64,000 nucleotides of DNA from Kutzneria sp. CA-103260 (lineage in GTDB: Bacteria > Actinomycetota > Actinomycetes > Mycobacteriales > Pseudonocardiaceae). The translations under genes and the position numbers were made by a program. The DNA lies in contig NZ_CP073318.1 of NCBI RefSeq assembly GCF_018263855.1, forward strand, positions 4,402,001 through 4,466,000, written 5' to 3'. This document shows positions 1 through 8,132 of this stretch, piece by piece; position 1 is the first letter of the stretch, and each line of letters begins with the position of its first letter. Below the pieces are notes generated by a model. The model had not been told where the DNA came from, did no database searches, and saw only the letters and a list, made by a program, of their open reading frames with translations.

Positions 1-665
1 TCGAACCGCACCCGCGGCTGCGCGCCGGCCGCCGCCAGCGCCCCGGCGATGATCTCCCCCACCGCCGAGCCCGGCGGGTACTTGATCAGGTCCACGCCGT
101 CCAGTTCGGCCAGCCGCAGCCGGGTCTGCCGGGCCAGCGCCGTGTCCACCCCAGTGACCAGCACCAACGGCTCCGCGCCGAGCGAATGGGACAGCAGGCT
201 CCGGTCGCCGGGCGGCGGCGGGGCCGCCAGCGTCACCACGTCGAGGCGGCCGGCTTGCAGGCCGGTCAGCATCTCGCTGGTGTTCTGCTCTTGGAGCTCG
301 ACCTCGACCGCCGGGTACGTGCTGGAGAACGCCGCGAACACCCGGGCCAGCCTGGCCGTGAGGCCCCGGGCCAGGCCCAGCCGGATCCGGCCGCGCACGC
401 CGCCGGCCCAGCCCAGCATCTCCTGCTCCACCGCGACCAGGTCGGACAGGATCCGCTCGGTGTGCTTGAGCAGCGCCGCGCCGGCCGGCGTCAGCGAGAC
501 CTTGTGGTTGTTGCGTTCGAACAGGTCCAGGCCGAGCTGCCGCTCCAGCTTGCGGATCTGCTGGGACAGGGCCGGCTGGGCGATCCGCAGCGCCTCGGCG
601 GCCCGGGTGAAGTGCAGTTCCCGGGCCACCGCCTGGAAGTACTCCAGCTGACGCGAACTGATCAT
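1..665 (-). CDS. LysR-family transcriptional regulator (3' end beyond window)
   Basis: The reading frame begins at the ATG at 665 and stays open to base 1, so about 221 residues are visible and the C-terminal third is cut off. Residues 1-60 are a typical LysR winged helix-turn-helix (ISSRQLEYFQAVARE, FTRAAEAL, QPALSQQIRKLE). The rest is the start of the periplasmic-binding-protein-like effector domain. The gene lies 28 bases downstream of the MDR oxidoreductase on the same strand, so the two may be co-transcribed. The effector is unknown. Confidence 0.93.
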   Translation of the reverse strand, partial: MISSRQLEYFQAVARELHFTRAAEALRIAQPALSQQIRKLERQLGLDLFERNNHKVSLTPAGAALLKHTERILSDLVAVEQEMLGWAGGVRGRIRLGLARGLTARLARVFAAFSSTYPAVEVELQEQNTSEMLTGLQAGRLDVVTLAAPPPPGDRSLLSHSLGAEPLVLVTGVDTALARQTRLRLAELDGVDLIKYPPGSAVGEIIAGALAAAGAQPRVRF

Positions 666-693
666 AAGCGGAGTGTCTCACCAACCGCCGTGG

Positions 694-1608
694 TCAGACG
701 AGCAGCACCAGCTTGCCCCGGACGTGGCCCTCCTCGCTCTCGTCCTGGGCCTCGGCCGCCTCGACCAGCGGATAGGTGGCGACCGGCAGTTTGAGCTTGC
801 CGGCGGCGGCCAGCGCGACACCCTCGGCCAGGGCCCCGGGCACCTGCTCCTCGGCGCTGCCCGAGGTGAACCGGACGCCGAGGGAACCCGCGTTCCCGTC
901 GGCGATGGTGATCACCCGCTCGGTGCCGCCGGTGAGCTCGATCAGCGCCGGCAGCCCGCCCCGGCCGGAGGCGTCGAGGGCGGCGTCGACCTGGCCGATG
1001 GCGTCGACCTCGTCGATCAGGCCGGCGCCGTAGAGCACCGGGATGACGCCCAGGGAGCGCAGGTACTCGTGGTTGCGGGCGCTGGCCGTGCCGATGACGG
1101 TCAGCCCCCTGGCGATTGCGATCTGAGCCGCCACGGTGCCGACGGTGCCGGCCGCGCCGTCGATGAGCAGCGTCTCCCCGGCGGCCAGGTTGAGCAGCGC
1201 CAACGCGCGATACGCCGTGGTCACGCCGGTGTTCAGGGCGGCGGCGGCGGCCCACGACAGGGTGGCGGGCTTCGGGACCAGGTTGCCCACGGACGCCAGA
1301 GCCCGCTCCGCGTACGAACCGGAGGCGGCGCCCAGGACTTCGTCGCCGACGGCGAAGGCGGTGACCTCCGGCCCGACGGCCTCGACCACGCCGGCGACGT
1401 CGGACCCGGGCACGGCCGGGAACTTGCCGGGCATCGACGGACCGAACAGACCCTTGCGCACCTTCCAGTCGAACGGGTTGACCCCAGCGGCCCGCACCGC
1501 GAGCCGCACCTGCCCCGGGCCCGGCTCGGGCACCGGCCGCTCCCCCACCGTCAGCACCGAGGAGTCGCCGTGCTGCGAGTACTCCACGGCCCGATACGTG
1601 TCCGACAT
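694..1608 (-). CDS. NADP-dependent MDR oxidoreductase (quinone oxidoreductase type)
   Basis: A 304-residue medium-chain dehydrogenase/reductase, the normal length for the zinc-independent quinone oxidoreductase group. The N-terminal GroES-like part carries PGPGQVRLAVRAAGVNPFDWKVR, and the Rossmann part has GAAGTVGTVAAQIA around residue 150. The cysteine and histidine ligands of zinc alcohol dehydrogenases are not apparent. The chosen ATG follows a GGAAGGGG ribosome site; an upstream in-frame ATG would add 35 unconserved residues. It probably reduces enones or quinones with NADPH. It precedes a LysR gene on the same strand and diverges from the XRE-BTAD regulator. Confidence 0.9.
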   Translation of the reverse strand: MSDTYRAVEYSQHGDSSVLTVGERPVPEPGPGQVRLAVRAAGVNPFDWKVRKGLFGPSMPGKFPAVPGSDVAGVVEAVGPEVTAFAVGDEVLGAASGSYAERALASVGNLVPKPATLSWAAAAALNTGVTTAYRALALLNLAAGETLLIDGAAGTVGTVAAQIAIARGLTVIGTASARNHEYLRSLGVIPVLYGAGLIDEVDAIGQVDAALDASGRGGLPALIELTGGTERVITIADGNAGSLGVRFTSGSAEEQVPGALAEGVALAAAGKLKLPVATYPLVEAAEAQDESEEGHVRGKLVLLV

Positions 1609-1769
1609 CGACGTTCGCCCCTTCCGGCTGTCACCTGTCTGGCCCAACCCTGCCGTGTCCGGCGTTGTTCCGCGAATGTTCGGGTGTTGTTGTTCGCCGC
1701 CCGACACCGACACCGAACTTGCCGCCGGCGACTACTGCTTGCCTGGTCGGACCAGGTGGGGAGCGAATC

Positions 1770-2519
1770 GTGGACGATGGGCAGTTCGGTCGGTCACTGC
1801 GGGCGCAGCGGGAGACGGCCGGCTTGACGCAGCGCGAGCTGGCGGTGCGAGCCGGGGTGAGCGTGCGCTCGCTGCGCTACTGGGAGAACGGCAAGATCAG
1901 CACGCCGCGGATGGCGTCGCGGCAGCAGATCCAGCAGGTGCTGGACGGCGTGCCGGCGCGGGCCGGCGACCAGGTGCAGATCGGTGTGCTCGGTCCCCTG
2001 GTCGTGCTGGGCCGGACCCGCGAGCTGGGCCTACTGCGGCCGAAGGCGGCGGCGCTGCTGGCGATCCTCGCGCTCCAGCCGAACCGGGATGTCGGCCGGG
2101 ACGAGATCACCGACGTGCTGTGGGGCGAGGAGCCGCCGGCATCACACCGGCGGCTGCTGCGCGGCCACGCCGACGCGGTCCGCCGGATGCTCGGCCCGAT
2201 GCTGTCGCTGACCACCACCGACCGAAGTTGCTACCGGCTCAACGTCGAATGCGGCCAACTCGACGTGCTGGAGTTCCAGGCGTACGCCGGCCGTGCCGCG
2301 GCCGCCGGCAGCATGGGCGATCTCGTCCGCGCGTACGAGCTGTACGCCGCGAGCCTCGACTGCTGGCGGGGGACGCCGCTGGTCGGCTTCGACCGCCGGC
2401 TCCGCCAGCACTCGGCCGCCCTGGCCCTGGCCGAGCAGCGCCTGGCCGTCGCCCGCGAGCACGCCGACCTCGGCCGCCGGATCGGCCGCCGCTCAGCCGG
2501 CCCAGGGCACCTCGGGTGA
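1770..2519 (+). CDS. XRE-type HTH fused to a short AfsR/BTAD-like module
   Basis: A 249-residue protein starting at GTG 1770 behind a GGGGAG ribosome site. Residues 5-60 are a Cro/C1-type HTH (FGRSLRAQRETAGLTQRELAVRAGVSVRSLRYWENG). From about residue 70 it continues as an OmpR-like winged helix of the AfsR/SARP type (VLGPLVV, RPKAAALLAILALQPN, VLWGEE), then the beginning of a bacterial transcriptional activator domain. There is no NB-ARC ATPase or TPR region, and the BTAD part is shorter than usual. Its end overlaps the convergent hexosaminidase gene by 27 bases. It probably acts as a local regulator with unknown target. Confidence 0.8.
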   Translation: MDDGQFGRSLRAQRETAGLTQRELAVRAGVSVRSLRYWENGKISTPRMASRQQIQQVLDGVPARAGDQVQIGVLGPLVVLGRTRELGLLRPKAAALLAILALQPNRDVGRDEITDVLWGEEPPASHRRLLRGHADAVRRMLGPMLSLTTTDRSCYRLNVECGQLDVLEFQAYAGRAAAAGSMGDLVRAYELYAASLDCWRGTPLVGFDRRLRQHSAALALAEQRLAVAREHADLGRRIGRRSAGPGHLG

Positions 2520-4043
2520 GCGGTAGTAGGAAACCCCCAGCACATCCCACCGCTGGGCCTGCGCGCCCAGGCGGACCCGGTAGTCGGCCCACGAGTGCGT
2601 GCTGGCCGGCGACCAGCCGATCTCCGCGATCCCGGGCAGCCTCGGGAAGGTCATGTACTCGACGTCGTGCCAGGTCGGGAACACGTCCGTCCACAGTGGA
2701 GCTTCCACGCCGGTGACGTCGTCGGCCACGCCCGGCACGAAGGTGGCCGGGTCCCAGTCGTAGCCGTCGCTGACACTGGTGTAGCCGGCCCAGTCCTGCC
2801 CGATCGGCGTCGACGCGTCGTACTTCATGTCCAGGTAGGTCTTGTCGGCGGGCGAGAGCACCAGCTTGTTGCCGCGCTGCTGGGCCACTCGCGCCAGCGC
2901 CTCGTCGTCGGCCGACCCGGCGGTGCCCCAGTACTGGGCGGTGGCCGTGCCGGTCAGGTCGCCAGCCTCGATCTGGTGCCAGCCCAACAGCTTCTTGCCG
3001 TGGGACAACACGATCTGCTGGACCCGGTCGATGAAGTACTTGTAGTCGGCCGGGCTCGTGTTGACCGCCTCGTCGCCGCCGATGTCGATGTAGTCCCCCG
3101 GCGTCAACGCGGCCAGCTGCCCGATCACGTCGTCCAGCCACTTGTACGTGACCTCGAGCGGCACGCAGAGCGAGCTCCAGCCCGGGTTCAGCAGCGGCGG
3201 CGCCACCCCGTCGCAGTTCAGTTCCGCGTAGGACGCCTGGGCCGCCGTGACGTGCCCCGGCGTGTCGATCTCCGGGATGATCGTGACGTGCCGGCTGGCC
3301 GCGTAGCGGACGATCTCCCGGTAGTCGTCCTGGGTGTAGAAGCCGCCCGGCCCGCGGGTGGCGTCGGTGCTGCCGCCATAGCGGGCCAGCCGCGGCCAGC
3401 CGTTGATGTCGATGCGCCAGCCGTCGTTGTCGCTCAGGTGCAGGTGCAGCGTGTTGATCTTGTACAGGGAGATCAGGTCGAGGTAGTTCTCCACCTGCGC
3501 CACCGGGAAGAAGTGCCGGGCCACGTCCAGCATCGCCCCGCGCCAGGCGTAGCGGGGCGTGTCCCGCACCGCCACCCCTCGTGCCGTCCATGGTCCACTC
3601 TGGACGGTGCGCGCCTCCGCTTTCGCCGGCAGCAGCTGGCGAAACGTCTGCACGGCGTAGAACAACCCCGCCGTCGTGTGCGCCGCGATCTCGACGCCGA
3701 CCGCCGTCACCGTCAGCCGATACCCTTCATCGCCGAGGCTCGACGGTCCGCCCAGATCCAGCCTGATGTCCCCCGGCAGCCCTGTGTTCGTCACCGGTAA
3801 GCGGTATCCCGTCGACGGCCGCAACAGCCCCGCCAGGTACTGGCCCGTGTCCGCCGCCCCGCCCGACGCCACGATTCTCGTCGTCGGCCTGAGCGTGAAA
3901 GCCTGACCCGGCAACGTCACGATCGACGACGGCTGCGGCACCACCCGCACCGGCGGCGGCGTGTCCGGCGCGGCCACGGCCACCGGCGCGAACAGCGCCA
4001 CCGCCAGGCACGACACCGTCAGGCAGAGCAGTTTCCGCACCAT
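2493..4043 (-). CDS. secreted beta-N-acetylhexosaminidase, GH20
   Basis: A 516-residue exported enzyme. The first 25 residues form a classical signal peptide ending in AVAAPD. Residues about 30-150 are the GH20 N-terminal alpha/beta domain, followed by the catalytic TIM barrel (RGAMLDVARHFFPVAQVENYLDLISLYKINTLHLHLSDN). The catalytic Asp-Glu pair is in YIDIGGDEA. It releases terminal N-acetylglucosamine from chito-oligosaccharides outside the cell through a substrate-assisted mechanism known for the family. It fits the other chitin-active genes in this window (GH75, AA10, a GH18 remnant). Confidence 0.95.
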   Translation of the reverse strand: MVRKLLCLTVSCLAVALFAPVAVAAPDTPPPVRVVPQPSSIVTLPGQAFTLRPTTRIVASGGAADTGQYLAGLLRPSTGYRLPVTNTGLPGDIRLDLGGPSSLGDEGYRLTVTAVGVEIAAHTTAGLFYAVQTFRQLLPAKAEARTVQSGPWTARGVAVRDTPRYAWRGAMLDVARHFFPVAQVENYLDLISLYKINTLHLHLSDNDGWRIDINGWPRLARYGGSTDATRGPGGFYTQDDYREIVRYAASRHVTIIPEIDTPGHVTAAQASYAELNCDGVAPPLLNPGWSSLCVPLEVTYKWLDDVIGQLAALTPGDYIDIGGDEAVNTSPADYKYFIDRVQQIVLSHGKKLLGWHQIEAGDLTGTATAQYWGTAGSADDEALARVAQQRGNKLVLSPADKTYLDMKYDASTPIGQDWAGYTSVSDGYDWDPATFVPGVADDVTGVEAPLWTDVFPTWHDVEYMTFPRLPGIAEIGWSPASTHSWADYRVRLGAQAQRWDVLGVSYYRSPEVPWAG

Positions 4044-4144
4044 CGCCGACCGCCGATCTCGCAGGGGACCGCCGCTGAGGCTATCGGCGTGATCGATCCA
4101 GCGAAACCCGCCGACCTGCCGATATCGCGTTCACATACCGGAAC

Positions 4145-4624
4145 TCACGGGCCGGGAACGCGTCGGGACTCCAGCCACCGTTCGCCGAGCGTGCCCCAGA
4201 TCCGCTGATACTCCTCGAACGCCGCGTCGACCCGCTCCCGGTCCAGTTGATCGATCGGATTGGCAGCCAGGTAGAAGCGCAGGTCGTCGTGCAGCCGATA
4301 GAACCGGTACTGGGCCTCCTCCATGAGCACCCACCGGGAGCGCCACGCGAAGAACGGCTCGAGCGTGTTCATGACGGTCAGCAGGGCGACCAGCACAAAA
4401 CCGACGCTTGCCCAGAAGTTCAGGTTCTGCAACCCGAGGATCACCGTCGACGCCGCGGACATCGCCAGCCCAACACTCTTCACCGCCACGGAGCTTCGCC
4501 GGAAACGCTCTTTGCGCCGGCGCGCGTACTCGTTCCCGACCTCGATCCGCAGCAACAAGTCCTTGATCAGGTCTGCTGGTCCGAGCCCCGGATCGGGCGG
4601 TTCGGGCCATTCCCTCGCTCGCAT
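4145..4624 (-). CDS. SLATT-domain two-helix membrane protein (DUF4231-like)
   Basis: A 159-residue protein starting at ATG 4624. It has a hydrophilic N-terminus, two adjacent membrane segments (about VGLAMSAASTVILGL and WASVGFVLVALLTVMNTL) and a long amphipathic C-terminal region containing WRSRWVLMEEAQYRFYRLHDDLRFYLA. This arrangement is that of SLATT proteins, predicted pore-forming effectors often coupled to nucleotide-sensing partners (SMODS, SLOG) in conflict systems. No such partner is beside it, so it is either a stand-alone version or has a housekeeping role. The assignment rests on topology and the WRSRWxxxEEAQYRFY-type stretch. Confidence 0.7.
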   Translation of the reverse strand: MRAREWPEPPDPGLGPADLIKDLLLRIEVGNEYARRRKERFRRSSVAVKSVGLAMSAASTVILGLQNLNFWASVGFVLVALLTVMNTLEPFFAWRSRWVLMEEAQYRFYRLHDDLRFYLAANPIDQLDRERVDAAFEEYQRIWGTLGERWLESRRVPGP

Positions 4625-4693
4625 CGGCCGCACGCTAGAGCACCGGCGCTCATCTTCCAGCCGCCGTTCGGGGTCGTCCGTATCCTGGGGTGC

Positions 4694-5584
4694 ATGACGT
4701 CCTCGCTGGCCCGTTGGGGCGGGACGAGCCGGCACGCCGACCTCGGCGGCCCGGTGCACTACGTGGACTTCGGCGGGCCGGTGGACGGACCGCCGATGGT
4801 GCTGGTGCACGGGCTCGGCGGCTCGCATCTGGACTGGAGTGTGCTCGCGCCGCGGCTGACCGCGCGGTTCCGGGTGCTGGCGCCCGATCTGATCGGGTAC
4901 GGCCTGACGACGCCGGACCAGCGGGTGTCGACCATCGAGGCGAACACCGAGCTGGTGAACGCCTTCATCGAGCAGGTGGCCGGCGGGCCAGTGGTGCTGG
5001 TCGGCAACTCGATGGGCGGCCTGATCTCGGCCCGGCAGGCGGCGGCGCGCCCGGAGACGGTGTCGAAACTGATCCTGATCGACCCGGCGCTGCCGCTGGT
5101 GTCCCGTTCCCGTCTGGACGTGGCCGCGACGATGCTGTTCGGCCGGGCGTTGCTGCCGATGGGCCGGGGCGTGCTGGCGCTGAGCCGGCTCGGGCGCACG
5201 CCCCGCCAGCAGGTGCGGGAGACGTTCGTCCGCTGCTGCGTAGACCCGTCACGAGTGCCGCCGGACCTCGTCGACGCGCTGGTGGCCCTGATCGAGATCC
5301 GCGACGCCATGCCCGGGGCCGACGACGCCTTCCTGGCCTCGGCCCGATCACTGCTGACGATCAACAACGGCCGCCGGGCCGCGTGGGCCGCCCTGCACGA
5401 CATCACCGCGCCGGTGCTGCTGGTGCACGGCGAGCAGGACCGGATGGTCTCCGTCGGCTCGGCCCGGGAAGCGGCTCGCCGCCTTCCACAGTGGACGGTC
5501 GACGTGCTGCCCGGACTCGGCCACCTGCCGCAGATCGAGGCCCCGGACCGGGTCTCGTCCCGCATCCTCAGCTGGCACGGCTAA
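4694..5584 (+). CDS. alpha/beta hydrolase
   Basis: A 296-residue alpha/beta-hydrolase fold enzyme starting at ATG 4694. It shows the oxyanion-hole motif HGLGGSHLDW, the nucleophile elbow GNSMGG (serine), the acid in HGEQDRM and the histidine in LPGLGHLPQIE. Its substrate cannot be read from sequence; family members include esterases, lipases and C-C hydrolases. The frame is open well upstream, but that part is antisense to the SLATT gene and carries no family similarity. A weak hairpin downstream (5597-5636) may terminate it. Confidence 0.88.
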   Translation: MTSSLARWGGTSRHADLGGPVHYVDFGGPVDGPPMVLVHGLGGSHLDWSVLAPRLTARFRVLAPDLIGYGLTTPDQRVSTIEANTELVNAFIEQVAGGPVVLVGNSMGGLISARQAAARPETVSKLILIDPALPLVSRSRLDVAATMLFGRALLPMGRGVLALSRLGRTPRQQVRETFVRCCVDPSRVPPDLVDALVALIEIRDAMPGADDAFLASARSLLTINNGRRAAWAALHDITAPVLLVHGEQDRMVSVGSAREAARRLPQWTVDVLPGLGHLPQIEAPDRVSSRILSWHG

Positions 5585-5596
5585 GTCCGTGTTTCA

Positions 5597-5636
5597 CCGG
5601 TGAGCCGGGCACTGCTGCTTGTGGGGCAGTCACCGG
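5597..5636. terminator. possible bulged hairpin between convergent genes
   Basis: CCGGTGA at the left pairs with TCACCGG at the right, and an inner ACTGC pairs with GCAGT, leaving a 7-base bulge on the left arm. It lies between the hydrolase (+) and the convergent DUF222 gene (-). There is no T-run, so the terminator role is only a suggestion. Confidence 0.35.
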
Positions 5637-5684
5637 CCTTTGACCGCGCGGCCGCAGCACGTCGTCGGGGTGGGCTGCCGTCTC

Positions 5685-6821
5685 CTAGCTGGCTGCCGCC
5701 CACCCGAACTCCGGTGCCCCGTCGTTGATCTTGACTGACCAGTGGCTGTGGTGGATCAGTCGATGATGCTGCCCGCACAGCAGCACGAGGTTGTCGGTGC
5801 TGGTGGGTCCGCCGTCTGCCCAGTGGATCACGTGGTGGGCATGACATTGCCGTGGTCTTCGATGGCATCCCGGAAAGGCGCATCCCCGGTCTCGGATGAT
5901 CAACGCCCGGCGGATCTGCGTCGGGATCGTTCGGGTGGCGCGCCCGATGTCTAGGGGCTGGGACTGGGCACCCAGGACCACGCGCAGAACGGTGCTGTCG
6001 CAGGCGATCCGGCGCGCGGAAGCGGCGTTGAGCGGCCCCGACCCGTCCATCTCGGCCGTACCCCGCTGAGCGAGGAAGTCCGCCAGCGGCATGGTCAGCG
6101 CCAAGTGCGGCTTCTCGCCGCCCTCATCGGGAAGGCTGTCGCTGCCGGCCGCGAGGTCGATGATCTCGGCGAGCGCATCGCCCTGACGCTGCGCAGTGGT
6201 GCGCGTGTCGCTAGCGGAGGCCGGCTTCGCCAGCGGGCTGAGCATCGCCTCCAACGTCGCCCCGCTCTCCGGGTCGAACTTGCCCCGAAACACCATGGAG
6301 CCGTCGCGCCGGTTGGTGTAGTGGAACTCGCGGGCGGGTTCGGCCAGGTCCGGGTCGTCAGGCTCTTTGCCGTCCTGGTCGAGTAGTTGCAGGATGCGCT
6401 GTCCGAGCATTCGAAGCGCCGCCCCGTCGAACGTGCGGGCTTTGTCCAGCAGTTCGGTCTCGACCTTGTCCCGGTCCGGCTCGGGTGCTTCGGCCAGGGT
6501 CTTGTCCAGCACGGTCAGGTGCTGCTTGCTGAGCCTCCCCGCCCGCGCCGCCTCGCGAACAGCCTCGCGGCGGAACAGCAACGCGTGCCGCAGCAGATCC
6601 CGCGCCTCCGCCCGGGTGATCTTCCACCGGGCCGCCAGATCCGCCACCAGCGCCCGCTGGTCATCTGTGCCTCGCGCCGTGCGGTCCCACAGCTCGGCGA
6701 CCAGCTCGACCTGCCGCACGTACTCCGCGCGCTGCCGGTCCTGGCTCTGCTGGCCGGCGGCCCACAGCGATCCCTCGTCCATGCGCCACCACTGGGCGTC
6801 GGCGGTCAGGGTCGCTTCCAT
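5685..6821 (-). CDS. DUF222 / HNH endonuclease-domain protein (13E12-repeat type)
   Basis: A 378-residue protein. Residues about 20-270 form the helical DUF222 region, and the C-terminus is an HNH nuclease module: CAFPGCHRRPRQCHAHHVIHWADGG followed by NLVLLCGQHHRLIHH, with the expected zinc cysteines and catalytic histidines all present. Such genes occur in many copies in actinobacteria (the 13E12 repeat family in mycobacteria). They are suspected to be mobile or of phage origin, but their physiological role is unknown. The gene is flanked upstream by a short perfect inverted repeat. Confidence 0.92.
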   Translation of the reverse strand: MEATLTADAQWWRMDEGSLWAAGQQSQDRQRAEYVRQVELVAELWDRTARGTDDQRALVADLAARWKITRAEARDLLRHALLFRREAVREAARAGRLSKQHLTVLDKTLAEAPEPDRDKVETELLDKARTFDGAALRMLGQRILQLLDQDGKEPDDPDLAEPAREFHYTNRRDGSMVFRGKFDPESGATLEAMLSPLAKPASASDTRTTAQRQGDALAEIIDLAAGSDSLPDEGGEKPHLALTMPLADFLAQRGTAEMDGSGPLNAASARRIACDSTVLRVVLGAQSQPLDIGRATRTIPTQIRRALIIRDRGCAFPGCHRRPRQCHAHHVIHWADGGPTSTDNLVLLCGQHHRLIHHSHWSVKINDGAPEFGWAAAS

Positions 6822-6836
6822 ACCCCCGATTCTACC

Positions 6837-6867
6837 GCCCCACAGTGATCGATTCCTGTTGTGGGGC
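6837..6867. promoter_or_regulatory. inverted repeat upstream of the DUF222 gene
   Basis: GCCCCACA at 6837-6844 is perfectly inverted as TGTGGGGC at 6860-6867, with a 15-base spacer. It lies 16 bases upstream of the DUF222 start. It could be an operator, or a hairpin in the leader; TGTGGGGC also recurs downstream of the gene near 5620. Confidence 0.45.
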
Positions 6868-7140
6868 AGGGATTACCTGTGTGGGTGACACATTCAGGCA
6901 AGCGCTTTCCTCTGACGCGGCGGGGTGGGGCGATACGAGGCACGGGCGATGGCCGGCGGGAAACCACCAGCCGGCGGCCGGCAATGACATGCCGGCATAC
7001 GGCAACTACGCGGTGCGGACACCCGACCCACACCCCACACCAGGCAACCCACCCCACGGCAACACAACCACCCGAGCCCCACCCCACCCACGTCCACAGC
7101 CATCCCTAGAAGCAACCCCACACCCAACCGCCGGCAACCC

Positions 7141-7191
7141 ACCCAACCTCACCGCCCACCCAACCTCACCGCCCACCCAACCTCACCGCCC
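7141..7191. repeat. 17-base tandem repeat, three perfect copies
   Basis: The unit ACCCAACCTCACCGCCC is repeated three times without mismatch, followed by a partial copy ACCCAACCC at 7192-7200. It lies in the A/C-skewed intergenic stretch. Such units can vary in copy number by slippage; no function is evident. Confidence 0.85.
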
Positions 7192-7268
7192 ACCCAACCC
7201 ACGCGAACTGGCCAACCGTCCACGCAGGCCCGCAACCCACGACCCGACCGAGGTCGACGAGCCACGAG

Positions 7269-8084
7269 CTAGGCCAACCGCCCCAGCCCCGCCACCGCCC
7301 GGCTGCCGATCGCCTCCTCGTCGGTCACCGGCTTCTCCGGCCGCCACACCGCCGTGAACACCACGCCCGGCTCGACCAGGTCGTAGCCGTCGAAAAACGC
7401 GGCGACCTGGTCGGGGGTGCGCAGGTTCAGCGGGTGCGTGCTCTTCGTGTACATGTCGACGGCCTCGGCCACCGCGCCCGGCCAGTAGTCGAACGACAGG
7501 CTGTGCGCCACGGCCAGATAACTGCCGGACACGCACGCGTCCCGGTAGGCCGCGATCGTCCGGGCCGGGTCGTCGGCGTCCGGGATGAACGGCAGCACCT
7601 GCAGCATCAACACGGCCAGCGGCTGGGAGAAGTCCAGCAGCCGCTGGGTTTCCGGGTGGTTGAGCACTGTCTCGTGCGCACGGACGTCGGCGTGCACCAC
7701 CGTCGCGTACGGGTTGTCGGCCAGCAGCCGCTGCGACTGGGCGACCGCCACCGGCTCGTGGTCCACGTAGACGACGCGGTTGCCCGGCCGCACCGCTTGG
7801 GCGATCTCGTGCACGTTACCGACCGTAGGAATGCCGGAGCCCAGGTCGAGGAACTGGGTGATGCCGGCGTCCTCGGCCAGGAAACGCACGACCCGCTGCA
7901 GGAACTCGCGGTTGCGCATGGCGAACTCGCGGGTCTCCGGCAGGATCGCCAGCACCCGGTCGGCCGCCTCCCGGTCCACCGCGAAGTTGTGCGCGCCGCC
8001 GAGGTAGTAGTCGTACATGCGGGCCGGATTGGGACGGCTGACGTCCACCGATTCCTGATCATCGTGCTCGGGCATGGCCGCCAT
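7269..8084 (-). CDS. SAM-dependent methyltransferase, DUF574/Methyltransf_19 family
   Basis: A 271-residue protein of the large actinobacterial DUF574 family. The family signature RPNPARMYDYYLGGAHNFAVDREAAD is near the N-terminus, the SAM-binding motif FLDLGSGIPTVGNVHEIAQ is around residue 80, and VVYVDHEPVAV follows. Genomes of Pseudonocardiales and Streptomyces carry many copies, and substrates are mostly unknown. ATG 8084 was used; ATG 8075 (MPEHDDQ) is an equally plausible start. A second member of the family lies at 21007-21849. Confidence 0.9.
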   Translation of the reverse strand: MAAMPEHDDQESVDVSRPNPARMYDYYLGGAHNFAVDREAADRVLAILPETREFAMRNREFLQRVVRFLAEDAGITQFLDLGSGIPTVGNVHEIAQAVRPGNRVVYVDHEPVAVAQSQRLLADNPYATVVHADVRAHETVLNHPETQRLLDFSQPLAVLMLQVLPFIPDADDPARTIAAYRDACVSGSYLAVAHSLSFDYWPGAVAEAVDMYTKSTHPLNLRTPDQVAAFFDGYDLVEPGVVFTAVWRPEKPVTDEEAIGSRAVAGLGRLA

Positions 8085-8132
8085 TGTGGTTCACCGGGGC
8101 GCGCCCGGCCAGGCACGCCCCGGTGAACACGC

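Larger units (their letters stand above)
6822..7268. other. 447-base non-coding stretch upstream of the DUF222 gene
   Basis: No convincing gene was found here. From about 7010 to 7290 the + strand is almost free of G and T runs, being extremely A/C-rich with repeated ACCCA and CCACC words. It includes a 17-base tandem repeat. Frames crossing it encode only Pro/Thr-rich low-complexity sequence and are rejected as genes. A perfect 8-base inverted repeat lies at its left end. Confidence 0.6.

Noticed and set aside
1136..2716. Long + strand frame overlapping the MDR and XRE-BTAD genes
   Set aside because: Different frame from the recognisable regulator, Pro/Arg/Ala-rich, no domain.
6845..7357. 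170-codon frame in the A/C-rich intergenic region
   Set aside because: Composition follows the skewed repeat; Pro/Thr/His-rich product without any family feature or ribosome site.
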